In this document: in pieces, positions 41,712 through 50,725 of the stretch
How positions within the stretch are numbered: the stretch's first letter is position 1
How the letters are laid out: each line of letters begins with the position of its first letter
Translations under genes and position numbers: made by a program
Notes under the pieces: model-generated
The model's input: the letters and a program-made list of their open reading frames with translations, nothing else
Database searches by the model: none
Told to the model about the DNA's origin: nothing
From: an uncultured Clostridia bacterium
Lineage (GTDB): Bacteria > Bacillota > Clostridia > Oscillospirales > Acutalibacteraceae
Assembly (NCBI GenBank): GCA_947624285.1
Contig: CANQJS010000001.1
Span: forward strand, 228,748-292,747
DNA: 64,000 nucleotides
Direction: 5' to 3'

Positions 41712-42788
41712 ATGGATAACGAAAAAGTATATATATGCCTCGCGAACGGTCAGACCTTTGAGGGCAAGCGATTCGGCGCGGGCGGAGATATAACGGGCGA
41801 GCTCGTTTTTACAACGGGTATGTGCGGGTATATCGAAACGCTCACCGACCCCAGCTACTACGGTCAAATCGTTTTGCAGACATTTCCCCTTATCGGAAAT
41901 TACGGCTTTATCGAGGGCGACCGTGAAAGCGAAAAGCCATATGTAAGCGCCTATATCGTAAGGGAAAAATGCGATGAGCCGTCAAATTTCAGATGTGATA
42001 TGACGCTTGACGAATATCTGAAAAAACACGGCGTTATCGGCGTATATGATGTTGATACAAGGGAAATCACAAAAATAATCAGGGAAAGCGGCGTTATGAA
42101 CGCGCGCATAGTTTCTGACCCGAGAAATGTTGATTACGAAGAGCTTAAAAAATATGCCGTTACAAACGCGGTGCGCTCTACTTCAACGAAAAAGCCATCG
42201 CTTTTGGCGGGCGAAAGCCACAAATACAATGTGGTGCTCATAGACTACGGAAAAAAGGACAATATCGCCCGTGAGCTTGCAAAACGCGGCTGTAATGTGG
42301 CGGTGGTGCCCTATAACACGAAGGCACAGGATATACTCAATCTTTCGCCGGACGGAATTATGCTCTCAAACGGTCCGGGCGACCCGCAGGACAATGAGGA
42401 ATGTATCGCCGAGCTTAAAAAGCTTATAGGAAAAAAGCCGATATTCGGCATCTGCCTCGGTCATCAGCTTTTGGCACTTGCCATGGGCGGCAAAACAACT
42501 AAGCTGAAATACGGCCACAGAGGTGTAAACCAGCCCGTAAAGGATTTGAAAACGGGCAGGACATATATTTCTTCCCAAAACCACGGCTATGCCGTTGAAA
42601 ACGAGGATATAGAAAAAGCGGGCGGAATTATCAGCTATATTAACGCCAACGACGGCACTAACGAGGGCGTTGATTATCCTGATAAAAACGCGTTTTCGGT
42701 GCAGTTTCACCCCGAAGCGTGCAGCGGACCGCACGACACAAGATTTTTGTTTGACAGGTTCATAAAAATGATGGGAGGTAACGGATAA
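41712..42788 (+). CDS. carA: Carbamoyl-phosphate synthase small subunit
   Basis: Glutaminase subunit supplying ammonia to CarB. 358 residues. The class I amidotransferase triad is intact: Cys in FGICLGHQLLALAMG, His/Glu in SVQFHPEACSGPHDT. The N-terminal CarA domain has FTTGMCGYIETLTDPSYYGQI. ATG 41703 (overlapping the argF stop) is an alternative start; I prefer 41712 because GGGATGAT is then spaced as a ribosome binding site. Stop overlaps the carB start by one base. Confidence 0.95.
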   Translation: MDNEKVYICLANGQTFEGKRFGAGGDITGELVFTTGMCGYIETLTDPSYYGQIVLQTFPLIGNYGFIEGDRESEKPYVSAYIVREKCDEPSNFRCDMTLDEYLKKHGVIGVYDVDTREITKIIRESGVMNARIVSDPRNVDYEELKKYAVTNAVRSTSTKKPSLLAGESHKYNVVLIDYGKKDNIARELAKRGCNVAVVPYNTKAQDILNLSPDGIMLSNGPGDPQDNEECIAELKKLIGKKPIFGICLGHQLLALAMGGKTTKLKYGHRGVNQPVKDLKTGRTYISSQNHGYAVENEDIEKAGGIISYINANDGTNEGVDYPDKNAFSVQFHPEACSGPHDTRFLFDRFIKMMGGNG

Positions 42789-45700
42789 TGCCTCTTAACA
42801 AGGATATAAAAAAGGTGCTCGTAATAGGCTCGGGGCCAATAGTTATAGGTCAGGCGGCTGAATTTGATTACGCGGGCGCGCAGGCGTGCCGCGTTCTAAA
42901 GGATGAGGGCGTAGAGGTCGTTCTTGTAAACTCAAACCCCGCCACGATAATGACGGACAAGGCGCTTGCCGACCATATTTACCTTGAGCCCCTCACCGTT
43001 GAAACGGTTAAAAGAATAATAGAAAAAGAGAGACCGGACAGTATTTTGGGCGGTCTCGGCGGGCAGACCGGTCTGACGATTTCGATGCAGCTCGCGAAGG
43101 ACGGCTATCTTGATAAAATGGGCGTTCGTCTCCTCGGCGCAAACGCCGAGGCTATCGACAAGGCGGAGGACAGGCTTCTTTTCCGGGAAACAATGGTAAA
43201 GATAAACCAGCCCGTCGTTCCGAGCGATGTTGCAAGCGATATTGAGCGCTCCGTAGAAATTGCGAACGAAATAGGCTACCCCGTTATCGTGCGCCCCGCC
43301 TTTACGCTCGGCGGCGCCGGAGGCGGTATCGCCCATAATGAGCAGGAGCTCTTGGCAACGGCTAAAAGAGGACTTATGCTCTCCCCCATCACGCAGGTGC
43401 TTATAGAAAAATATATCGGCGGCTGGAAAGAAATCGAATTTGAGGTTATGAGAGACAGCGTCGGTAATGTTATCGTCGTCTGCTCTATGGAGAATTTTGA
43501 CCCCGTTGGCATCCATACGGGCGACAGTATCGTTATAGCCCCCGCCGTCACCCTCGGCGACAAGGAATATCAAATGCTGCGCTCCGCCGCGCTTGACATA
43601 ATTACGGAGCTCGGCGTTGAGGGCGGCTGCAACTGCCAATTCGCGCTTGACCCGGAAAGCTTTGAATACAGCGTAATAGAGGTTAATCCGAGAGTCTCGC
43701 GCTCATCGGCTCTCGCGTCAAAGGCAACGGGCTACCCTATCGCAAAGGTTACCACGAAAATAGCGCTTGGCTATACGCTTGACGAGATAAAAAACGATGT
43801 AACGGGCAAGACATGCGCCTGCTTTGAGCCGACGCTCGATTATGTTGTAGTCAAGCTTCCGAAATGGCCGTTTGACAAATTTGTAAACGCTTCCCGCACC
43901 CTTTCCACCCAAATGAAGGCGACCGGCGAGGTTATGAGCATAGCGCCTTCGTTTGAAATGGCTGTTATGAAAGCCGTGCGCGGCGCGGAGATAGGGCTTG
44001 ATACTCTGAACGATAAATCCCTTGACGGCAAGGATATTATGGAAACGCTACACAATCAGGACGATCTGCGCCTTTTCAGCGTTTTCCGCGCTTTGAAAAA
44101 CGGCGTTACTCCTGATGAAATACACAAAATCACGATGATAGACGAGTGGTTTTTATATAAGCTCAAAAACCTTGCCGATTATGAAAAGGAAATAGAAAAC
44201 AGACCTGTCAGCAAGGATATGTATATCAAGGGTAAAAAGCTCGGATATACGGATGCGGCGCTGAAAAGAATAAGCGGCGGCTCACTTGCGTTTCACAGAG
44301 ACGCGGTGTATAAGATGGTGGACACCTGCGGCGCGGAATTTGCCGCCGAAACGCCTTATTTTTACTCCACATACGACACTGCTTGCGAAAGCCGTGAGAT
44401 CGACCGTTCCGGCAAGGAGCGTATAATCGTTCTCGGCTCAGGTCCTATCCGCATAGGTCAGGGCATTGAATTTGACTATTCATCCGTTCACTGCGTGTGG
44501 ACGCTTAAAGAGCTTGGCTATGAGGTAATTCTCGTCAACAACAATCCCGAAACGGTCTCAACTGATTTCGACACGGGAGACAGGCTCTATTTTGAGCCTC
44601 TCTGCCCGGAGGATGTTATGAACATAATCAAGGTTGAAAAGCCCATCGGCGTTGTTGTGGCATTCGGCGGGCAGACCGCTATAAAGCTGACAAAATTTCT
44701 TGATGAAAACGGCATAAAAATACTCGGCACTTCGGCTGAAAGCATTGATATAGCGGAGGACAGGGAACGCTTTGACGAGCTTCTTGAGCAATTCGGCATA
44801 TCAAGACCGAAAGGCACATCGGTTATGACGCTCGCCGAAGCGCTTGACGCCGCGAATGAGCTTGGCTACCCTGTTCTTCTGCGCCCCAGCTATGTTATAG
44901 GCGGGCAGAATATGACCATCGCCTACACAAACGACGATGTAGAGCAATATATGAGCATCATTCTTGCGCAGGGAATTGAAAATCCCGTGCTTGTGGACAA
45001 GTATATGATGGGCACGGAATTGGAGGTTGACTGTATCTCCGACGGCAAGGATGTTCTTATCCCCGGAATTATGGAGCACATTGAGCGCGCGGGCGTTCAC
45101 AGCGGCGATTCAATAGCCGTTTATCCTCCATATAACATACAGGATAAAATGCTTGCAAAAATCTGCGATGTTTCGGAAAAGCTTGCTTTATCGCTCAAAA
45201 CAAAGGGTCTTGTAAATATACAATACCTTATTTATCAAAACGAGCTGTATGTTATAGAGGTCAATCCGAGAGCCTCGCGCACCATCCCCTATATCAGCAA
45301 GGTTACCGGCGTGCCCATGGTGGAGCTCGCCTCAAAAATAATGGTGGGCGCATCGCTCAAAGAGCTTGGATTCGGCGCGGGGCTTTACAAAACTCCGCCC
45401 TACTGCGCCGTTAAAGTTCCCGTGTTCAGTTTTGAAAAGCTCAACGATGTCAACAGCCAGCTCGGCCCTGAAATGAAATCTACCGGCGAGGTGCTGGGAG
45501 TTGGCAAAAACCTTAACGAGGCGCTTTACAAGGGGCTTGTATCTGCGGGCTTCAAGGTGGATTTTCACAAGCGGGAAAAGCACGGCGTGCTTATAACCGT
45601 AACGAAGCAGGATCGCTTTGAAATAGTTTCACTCGCAAAAAAGCTGGACGATCTGGGTGTGCAGATATGGGCAACGCCTCAAACTGCTAAAGCCATTGAA

Positions 45701-46819
45701 AGTCTCGGCATTGAAGTGAAAACCGTAAACAAGCTTAGCGTTGATAACTCAATAATGGAGCTTCTTGAAAGCGGAAAGCTCAATTATGTTGTTTACACGG
45801 GGAAAAGCGACAAGCGAAGCATAGCCGATTATATACGGCTGTTTAACAGAGCAAATCAGCTTGGGATAGCAACGATAACCTCGCTTGACACCGCCAACGC
45901 TTTGGCGGATATAATCGCCAGCAGATACAATCAAAACAACACGGAGCTTGTGGATATAAACAATATGCGCGAAAGCAAAGGCATACTGAAATTCAGCAAG
46001 ATGCAAGGCACGGGCGACGATTATATTTTCTTCAACAATCAATGCGGCATAATCACCTGCCCCGAAAGCTTCGCCATAGAGTTTACCGACAGGCACAGGG
46101 GCATCGGCGGCGACGGCATAGTTCTGCTTGAAAATTCCGATAAAGCCGACGCTAAAATGAGGATATTCAACATAGACGGCTCGGAGGGAAAAATGGCGGG
46201 CAACTCCATACGCTGCCTCGGAAAATATCTTTACGACAACGGATTCGTTTCTAAGGAAAATATCAACATTGAAACGGCAAGCGGCATAAAAAAGCTTCAG
46301 CTCTTTACAAGAAACGGCAAGGTTTCTTCCGTAACGGTCGATATGGGGAAAGCGGAGCTTCGTCCCTCAAAGATACCGGTAAATATTGACGCAGACAGAA
46401 TCATAAGCAAAAAGGCGGAGATAGCCGGGGACGAATATGAGATAACCTGCCTTTCCATAGGAAATCCCCACTGCGTTGTGTTTGTAAACAATGTTGATAA
46501 AACGGATCTTGAAACGATTGGGCCGAAATTTGAGACATATGAGCTGTTTCCCGAAAGGATAAACACGGAATTTGTAAGAGTAGTAAACAGCCGCACTCTA
46601 AAAATGAGAGTTTGGGAGCGCGGAAACGGCGAGACTCAGGCATGCGGCACGGGAGCCTGCGCCGCGGTTATAGCGGCGGTTGAGAACGGCTTTTGCGGCA
46701 AGGGAGAAGATATAACGGTAAAGCTTCGCGGCGGCGACCTGATAGTAAACTACACCGACGAACGGGTTACTTTGACAGGCGACTGCAATCTTGTTTTCAC
46801 GGGGCAGATAGAATATTAA
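42788..46819 (+). CDS. carB: Fusion: carbamoyl-phosphate synthase large subunit - diaminopimelate epimerase
   Basis: One uninterrupted 1343-residue frame. Residues 1 to about 1058 form a full CarB: two ATP-grasp synthetase halves (VLVIGSGPIVIGQAAEFDYAG at the start, VLGSGPIRIGQGIEFDYSS near 560) and an MGS-like allosteric domain ending ELVDINNM. From about residue 1060 a complete DapF follows: LKFSKMQGTGDDY, FTDRHRGIGGDGIV, NIDGSEGKMAGNSIRC, SIGNPHC, WERGNGETQACGTGACAA. No linker separates them. In DapF the first catalytic Cys is Ala1137 and the substrate Asn is Asp1077, while the second Cys (1286) is present. An internal ATG at 45965 could give free DapF but has only a weak ribosome binding site. 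Last gene of the arg operon, followed by a terminator. Confidence 0.93.
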   Translation: MPLNKDIKKVLVIGSGPIVIGQAAEFDYAGAQACRVLKDEGVEVVLVNSNPATIMTDKALADHIYLEPLTVETVKRIIEKERPDSILGGLGGQTGLTISMQLAKDGYLDKMGVRLLGANAEAIDKAEDRLLFRETMVKINQPVVPSDVASDIERSVEIANEIGYPVIVRPAFTLGGAGGGIAHNEQELLATAKRGLMLSPITQVLIEKYIGGWKEIEFEVMRDSVGNVIVVCSMENFDPVGIHTGDSIVIAPAVTLGDKEYQMLRSAALDIITELGVEGGCNCQFALDPESFEYSVIEVNPRVSRSSALASKATGYPIAKVTTKIALGYTLDEIKNDVTGKTCACFEPTLDYVVVKLPKWPFDKFVNASRTLSTQMKATGEVMSIAPSFEMAVMKAVRGAEIGLDTLNDKSLDGKDIMETLHNQDDLRLFSVFRALKNGVTPDEIHKITMIDEWFLYKLKNLADYEKEIENRPVSKDMYIKGKKLGYTDAALKRISGGSLAFHRDAVYKMVDTCGAEFAAETPYFYSTYDTACESREIDRSGKERIIVLGSGPIRIGQGIEFDYSSVHCVWTLKELGYEVILVNNNPETVSTDFDTGDRLYFEPLCPEDVMNIIKVEKPIGVVVAFGGQTAIKLTKFLDENGIKILGTSAESIDIAEDRERFDELLEQFGISRPKGTSVMTLAEALDAANELGYPVLLRPSYVIGGQNMTIAYTNDDVEQYMSIILAQGIENPVLVDKYMMGTELEVDCISDGKDVLIPGIMEHIERAGVHSGDSIAVYPPYNIQDKMLAKICDVSEKLALSLKTKGLVNIQYLIYQNELYVIEVNPRASRTIPYISKVTGVPMVELASKIMVGASLKELGFGAGLYKTPPYCAVKVPVFSFEKLNDVNSQLGPEMKSTGEVLGVGKNLNEALYKGLVSAGFKVDFHKREKHGVLITVTKQDRFEIVSLAKKLDDLGVQIWATPQTAKAIESLGIEVKTVNKLSVDNSIMELLESGKLNYVVYTGKSDKRSIADYIRLFNRANQLGIATITSLDTANALADIIASRYNQNNTELVDINNMRESKGILKFSKMQGTGDDYIFFNNQCGIITCPESFAIEFTDRHRGIGGDGIVLLENSDKADAKMRIFNIDGSEGKMAGNSIRCLGKYLYDNGFVSKENINIETASGIKKLQLFTRNGKVSSVTVDMGKAELRPSKIPVNIDADRIISKKAEIAGDEYEITCLSIGNPHCVVFVNNVDKTDLETIGPKFETYELFPERINTEFVRVVNSRTLKMRVWERGNGETQACGTGACAAVIAAVENGFCGKGEDITVKLRGGDLIVNYTDERVTLTGDCNLVFTGQIEY

Positions 46820-46825
46820 CCAACA

Positions 46826-46870
46826 TAAAAAGCGTTCTTCCAAATAGGATTTGGCAGAACGCTTTTTTTA
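46826..46870 (+). terminator. Terminator of the arg-car operon
   Basis: AAAAAGCGTTCT pairs with AGAACGCTTTTT, with an inner CCAAAT/ATTTGG stem, followed by seven or more T. 46871-47084 after it holds no supported gene. Confidence 0.85.
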
Positions 46871-47084
46871 TTTAACTCGAAAATCGGAGAAAAAGTTTTC
46901 AATGTAAGTGTAAAGATACGACGCTTTACGACAAAATTTTTATTGAAATCTATGTTCAAAACTATGTCGAAATTGTTGAAAACTCAATTTTTGAAGGCCG
47001 ATTTGTAAAGGAATATTACTTTCAATATTGAAAAGTGTGTATCAACCAACAGCTTGACATACGCTACAACTATAAAACAAAGCA

Positions 47085-47114
47085 TAAAAAACAGGCAGCG
47101 CACAGCGCTGCCTG
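47085..47114 (-). terminator. Terminator of ftsZ
   Basis: On the minus strand CAGGCAGCG, loop CTGTG, CGCTGCCTG, then TTTTTT. It starts 20 nt after the ftsZ stop. Confidence 0.85.
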
Positions 47115-47133
47115 AACAATTTTTATCAATAAA

Positions 47134-48228
47134 TTATTTTTTGAAGAAGCTGACGATATCGCTGAATGTATCGTCATCGTTCGCGGAGAAATTGCTGGGA
47201 GCAACCGCGTCAAGAGGAGCGGCGATATCCCTGTTGGCAGTGGTGGATTTGATGGGAGCGCCGGGACCCTTGTCGCCAAAACGGGTGGCGATAACGGTGA
47301 TTATCATTTCGTCATCGAGATTTTCATCGAAATTGGCTCCCCAAATGATTTCACAATCGGGATGAACAGCCTTCATAACTATTGTGGAGGCCTGATCTAT
47401 CTCGTCAAGACCTATATCGGTGGAAGCGGTTATATTGAGAAGAACACCGCGCGCGCCGTCAATAGAGGTGTTGAGAAGCGGGCTTGAAATCGCCTGCTGA
47501 GCGGCATTTTCCGCCTTATCCTTACCCTTGGCACGCCCAACGCCCATATGCGCGTAGCCTGCGTCTTTCATTATCTCCGTAACATCGGCAAAGTCTGAAT
47601 TAACAAGACCGGTTGCATTTACAAGATCCGAAATAGACTGAACGCCCTGACGCAAAACATCATTCGCGATCTCGAAAGCATTGAGAAGAGTGATTTTTTC
47701 CTCGGTGATAAGCTTGAGGTTTTCGTTGGGGATAACCATAAGCGAATCAACATATTGTGCAAGATCCCTTATACCCTCCTGAGCCTGATCCATACGGCGT
47801 TTTCCCTCAAAGGCAAACGGAGTTGTAACAACGCCAACGGTGAGTATGCCCATATCCTTGGCGATCTTTGCAACTACGGGAGCAGCTCCTGTTCCCGTGC
47901 CGCCTCCCATACCGGCGGTGATGAATACCATTTCAGCGCCTGAGAGAATATCGCTTATCGCATCGCGGCTCTCCTCCGCGGCTTTTGTTCCAACCTCGGG
48001 CTTTGCGCCTGCGCCGCGGCCCTTTGTGGATTTTTCACCGATGAGTATTTTATGATTTGCAACGGACTTGGTGAGCGCGGGCTTATCGCTGTTTATGGCG
48101 ATAAAATCAACATCCTGAATATTGCACTGAACCATACGGTTTACGGCATTTCCGCCGCCTCCGCCAACGCCGATAACTTTTATTGATACAACCTTTGTAT
48201 CTTCCGTATCAATTTCAAATCGTCCCAT
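47134..48228 (-). CDS. ftsZ: Cell division GTPase FtsZ
   Basis: Tubulin-like protein forming the division ring. 364 residues. [23 protein letters not shown], the tubulin signature [13 protein letters not shown] and the T7 region [15 protein letters not shown] NSDFADV are present. The short C-terminal tail ends [12 protein letters not shown], the peptide that binds partners such as FtsA/SepF. Own promoter at 48292-48320 and own terminator, separate from ftsQ by 228 bp. AAGGAG precedes the ATG. Confidence 0.97.
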   Translation of the reverse strand: MGRFEIDTEDTKVVSIKVIGVGGGGGNAVNRMVQCNIQDVDFIAINSDKPALTKSVANHKILIGEKSTKGRGAGAKPEVGTKAAEESRDAISDILSGAEMVFITAGMGGGTGTGAAPVVAKIAKDMGILTVGVVTTPFAFEGKRRMDQAQEGIRDLAQYVDSLMVIPNENLKLITEEKITLLNAFEIANDVLRQGVQSISDLVNATGLVNSDFADVTEIMKDAGYAHMGVGRAKGKDKAENAAQQAISSPLLNTSIDGARGVLLNITASTDIGLDEIDQASTIVMKAVHPDCEIIWGANFDENLDDEMIITVIATRFGDKGPGAPIKSTTANRDIAAPLDAVAPSNFSANDDDTFSDIVSFFKK

Positions 48229-48288
48229 ATATTTATTCTCCTTAACTATGTAATATCCCTTTTTTTAGCCTAAACGGCGTATCTTATA

Positions 48289-48305
48289 AATATTGTAACA
48301 ATATT
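48289..48305. repeat. Palindrome over the ftsZ -10 element
   Basis: AATATTGT-A-ACAATATT, perfect 8-bp arms around one base, overlapping the predicted -10 (48292-48297). It has the form of a repressor operator. Confidence 0.6.
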
Positions 48306-48320
48306 GTAATCTTTTTGCAA
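48292..48320 (-). promoter_or_regulatory. Predicted promoter of ftsZ
   Basis: Minus strand TTGCAA (48315-48320), 17-bp spacer, TACAAT (48292-48297). The leader to the ftsZ ATG is about 55 nt. Confidence 0.6.
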
Positions 48321-48456
48321 TATTTTTTTTAATTTAATTTAAAGATTATTTCCAAAGTTTTTTGTAGAAAAGAGTTATTCTTTTGTTCAACTTGCACAAA
48401 GCGCAACCTTTTCTGCTTTATATCCTAAATTTACCGTAAAGATATTTTCTTTACGC

Positions 48457-49371
48457 CTATTCCTCTGTAAAGTACGACTGCTTGTCGACCGTCAGATTGA
48501 TTTTTCCCTTTACGCTGTTGTTGTGCTCGTTTAACTCTTCGCAGATGGCAAGACCTCTGTATATCTTCTTTTCAAGCTCGTCACAGCTTCCCAGCTCAAA
48601 AGTAATTCTTGAATCATACACAATGAAATTGCTGTTTTTATTCTTGCTTGAAATTGAGGTTATCTCCGTTATGCCCATCGTTTTGATCGTATTTGTCAGA
48701 TTTGTGATGCAATCTAACGCGTTTTCATCCTCAAATTCAACGGCATATCCCGCGTCGGAGGATTTTACTTTGGCGTCTGTTATCATTATAACGCCCGCGG
48801 GCTTGCTCTTCGCGCTTTTCTCAAGCACCTTTAAATTATCGTCAAGCAAAATAAAAGTTTTATCGGCATTATTTACAGCGTAAACCGCCTTTGCGTCCGT
48901 CACCGTAATGTTTACGGTCGCGGGCAGCTTTCTTGTTATTTTTACACTGTAAATATAGGGATATGAGCGTTCAATACTGTTTACGCATTTCTGCGTATCA
49001 ATGAGAAACAGGTTTTCCCCCGCCTCAATGGTGCAAGCCTTGGCGAGCTCCTCTGCGGTGTATATTTCACTGCCTGTGATGTTAACCGTTGTGATGTTAA
49101 AGAAAACAGTCAACGAAAGAATAGCCGCGACAATTGCGACAAACGCGACTATTCCGAGCGTTATAAGAAAGTTTCTCACGCCGTTTTTCAACCTGCGCTT
49201 TTTATTTTGCTTTCTGCGCACTTCATTTTTCGTAAAGCCCTGACCTTCGCGCCTGAGCTGAACAAAAGAGCTGTCGGCATATCTGCCCTTATCATTGAAA
49301 TTGACGGGGCCGTACTCTTCCTCATAATTATCAAGATTTCTCTTTGGCGGTATCCGTTTCTTCTTTTTCAT
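48457..49371 (-). CDS. ftsQ: Cell division protein FtsQ/DivIB
   Basis: Bitopic divisome protein of 304 residues. A basic cytoplasmic N-terminus of about 65 residues is followed by one membrane helix (about 67-92, FLITLGIVAFVAIVAAILSL) and an external POTRA domain starting FFNITTVNITGSEIYTAEEL. The beta domain follows. The first 41 bp overlap the 3' end of murA in another frame, so translation is coupled. It completes the murG-murA-ftsQ order known from Firmicutes. Confidence 0.9.
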   Translation of the reverse strand: MKKKKRIPPKRNLDNYEEEYGPVNFNDKGRYADSSFVQLRREGQGFTKNEVRRKQNKKRRLKNGVRNFLITLGIVAFVAIVAAILSLTVFFNITTVNITGSEIYTAEELAKACTIEAGENLFLIDTQKCVNSIERSYPYIYSVKITRKLPATVNITVTDAKAVYAVNNADKTFILLDDNLKVLEKSAKSKPAGVIMITDAKVKSSDAGYAVEFEDENALDCITNLTNTIKTMGITEITSISSKNKNSNFIVYDSRITFELGSCDELEKKIYRGLAICEELNEHNNSVKGKINLTVDKQSYFTEE

Positions 49372-50632
49372 CGCTTATCCTCTTTATATCCGCGCCCGCA
49401 AGCGCAAGATTTTCCTCTATTTTTTCGTAGCCTCTGTCTATATGATAAATATCTCTTACAGTTGATTTTCCCTCAGCGGCGAGAGCCGCTATCACCATTG
49501 CCGCTCCGCCTCTGAGATCGGTGCAATAGACATTCGCGCCGTAAAGAGACTTTACTCCGTTGATTATGGCGCTGCCGTCGTTGACGGTAATATCAGCGCC
49601 GAAGCGGTTAAGCTCGCTTATATGCTTAAATCTTCCCTCGAATATGCTTTCGTTGATAACGGAAGTGCCATAGGATTTCGTCAGCGCCGCCATAACTATC
49701 GCCTGACAATCGGTGGGAAAGCCGGGATACGGCATTGTTTTTATGTATCTTACTCTTTTGAGCCTCTTAGGTGACGACACCTTCATAACGCCATTGTCAT
49801 AGCGAAGCCTGCACCCCATTTCGGCAAATACCGGAAGTATCGGGGAGAGATGCTGTATTTTGACATTTTTAACAGTCAGCTCCTCGGCGTTGAGAGCCGC
49901 GGCGCTCATATAAGTTGCCGCCTCTATCCTGTCCGATATAATTGTATGCTCGCAGGGATATAGATTTTCAACGCCCTCTATTTCCACAGTCCCCTCGCCC
50001 GCTCCGAATATTCTCGCTCCGCAGGAATTGAGAAACGCCGCGAGGTCGGATATTTCAGGCTCGCGCGCCGCGTTTATGATTGTTGTTTTTCCCCTTGAAA
50101 GAACAGACGCGATTATGATGTTTTCCGTTGCTCCCACGCTGGGAAAAGTAAGTATTATCTTCGCCGAATGAAACGAGGGGGCTTTGCAATACAGGCAGTT
50201 TCCGTTTTCCGTTATCACCGCGCCAAGCTTTTTAAGCGAGCTTATGTGCAGATCTATCGGCCTTACGCCTATATCACAACCGCCGGGATAGCAGATATAC
50301 GCCTCCTTAGTTCGTGAAAGCAGCGAGCCGAGAAATATAATTGAGGAACGCATTTCTCTCATCATATCCTCGGGTATTGAGTTTTTAGTGATTTCCGCGG
50401 CGTTGACGGTAAGAACATCGCCGTCACGCTTAACCTTAGCGCCCAAATATTCGAGTATCCTCACGGAGGCGTCAACATCTGTCAGCGAGGGCACATTGTG
50501 TATAACGCTTTCACCCTTGATAAGCAATGTGGAAGCAAGTATCGGCAGCACAGAATTTTTCGCTCCGTGAACGGATATTTCTCCGCCGAGTTTTTTGCCG
50601 CCGTTTATAACTAATTTATCCAAATAAGCCAC
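49331..50632 (-). CDS. murA: UDP-N-acetylglucosamine 1-carboxyvinyltransferase
   Basis: First committed step of peptidoglycan synthesis (enolpyruvyl transfer to UDP-GlcNAc). 433 residues. GAKNSVLPILA holds the catalytic Lys; YPGGCDIGVRPIDLHI holds the Cys that fosfomycin alkylates, so the enzyme is of the drug-sensitive type. FPTDCQAIVMAAL and DLRGGAAMVIAAL are conserved. The C-terminus has a charged tail (EKEETDTAKEKS). It lies 93 bp after murG. Confidence 0.96.
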   Translation of the reverse strand: MAYLDKLVINGGKKLGGEISVHGAKNSVLPILASTLLIKGESVIHNVPSLTDVDASVRILEYLGAKVKRDGDVLTVNAAEITKNSIPEDMMREMRSSIIFLGSLLSRTKEAYICYPGGCDIGVRPIDLHISSLKKLGAVITENGNCLYCKAPSFHSAKIILTFPSVGATENIIIASVLSRGKTTIINAAREPEISDLAAFLNSCGARIFGAGEGTVEIEGVENLYPCEHTIISDRIEAATYMSAAALNAEELTVKNVKIQHLSPILPVFAEMGCRLRYDNGVMKVSSPKRLKRVRYIKTMPYPGFPTDCQAIVMAALTKSYGTSVINESIFEGRFKHISELNRFGADITVNDGSAIINGVKSLYGANVYCTDLRGGAAMVIAALAAEGKSTVRDIYHIDRGYEKIEENLALAGADIKRISDEKEETDTAKEKS

Positions 50633-50725
50633 CTGCCGTATGTAGTCCGCACGACCGCACCGAATATGCGGTGTGCCGTTTATTTACATCTACATACTAT
50701 GATTTTTCGGCAGGATTGCTAATTT

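Noticed and set aside
45965..46819. A separate dapF gene downstream of carB
   Set aside because: No stop codon separates the two; the only internal ATG has a weak, badly spaced ribosome binding site. Internal initiation remains possible and is mentioned in the fusion entry.
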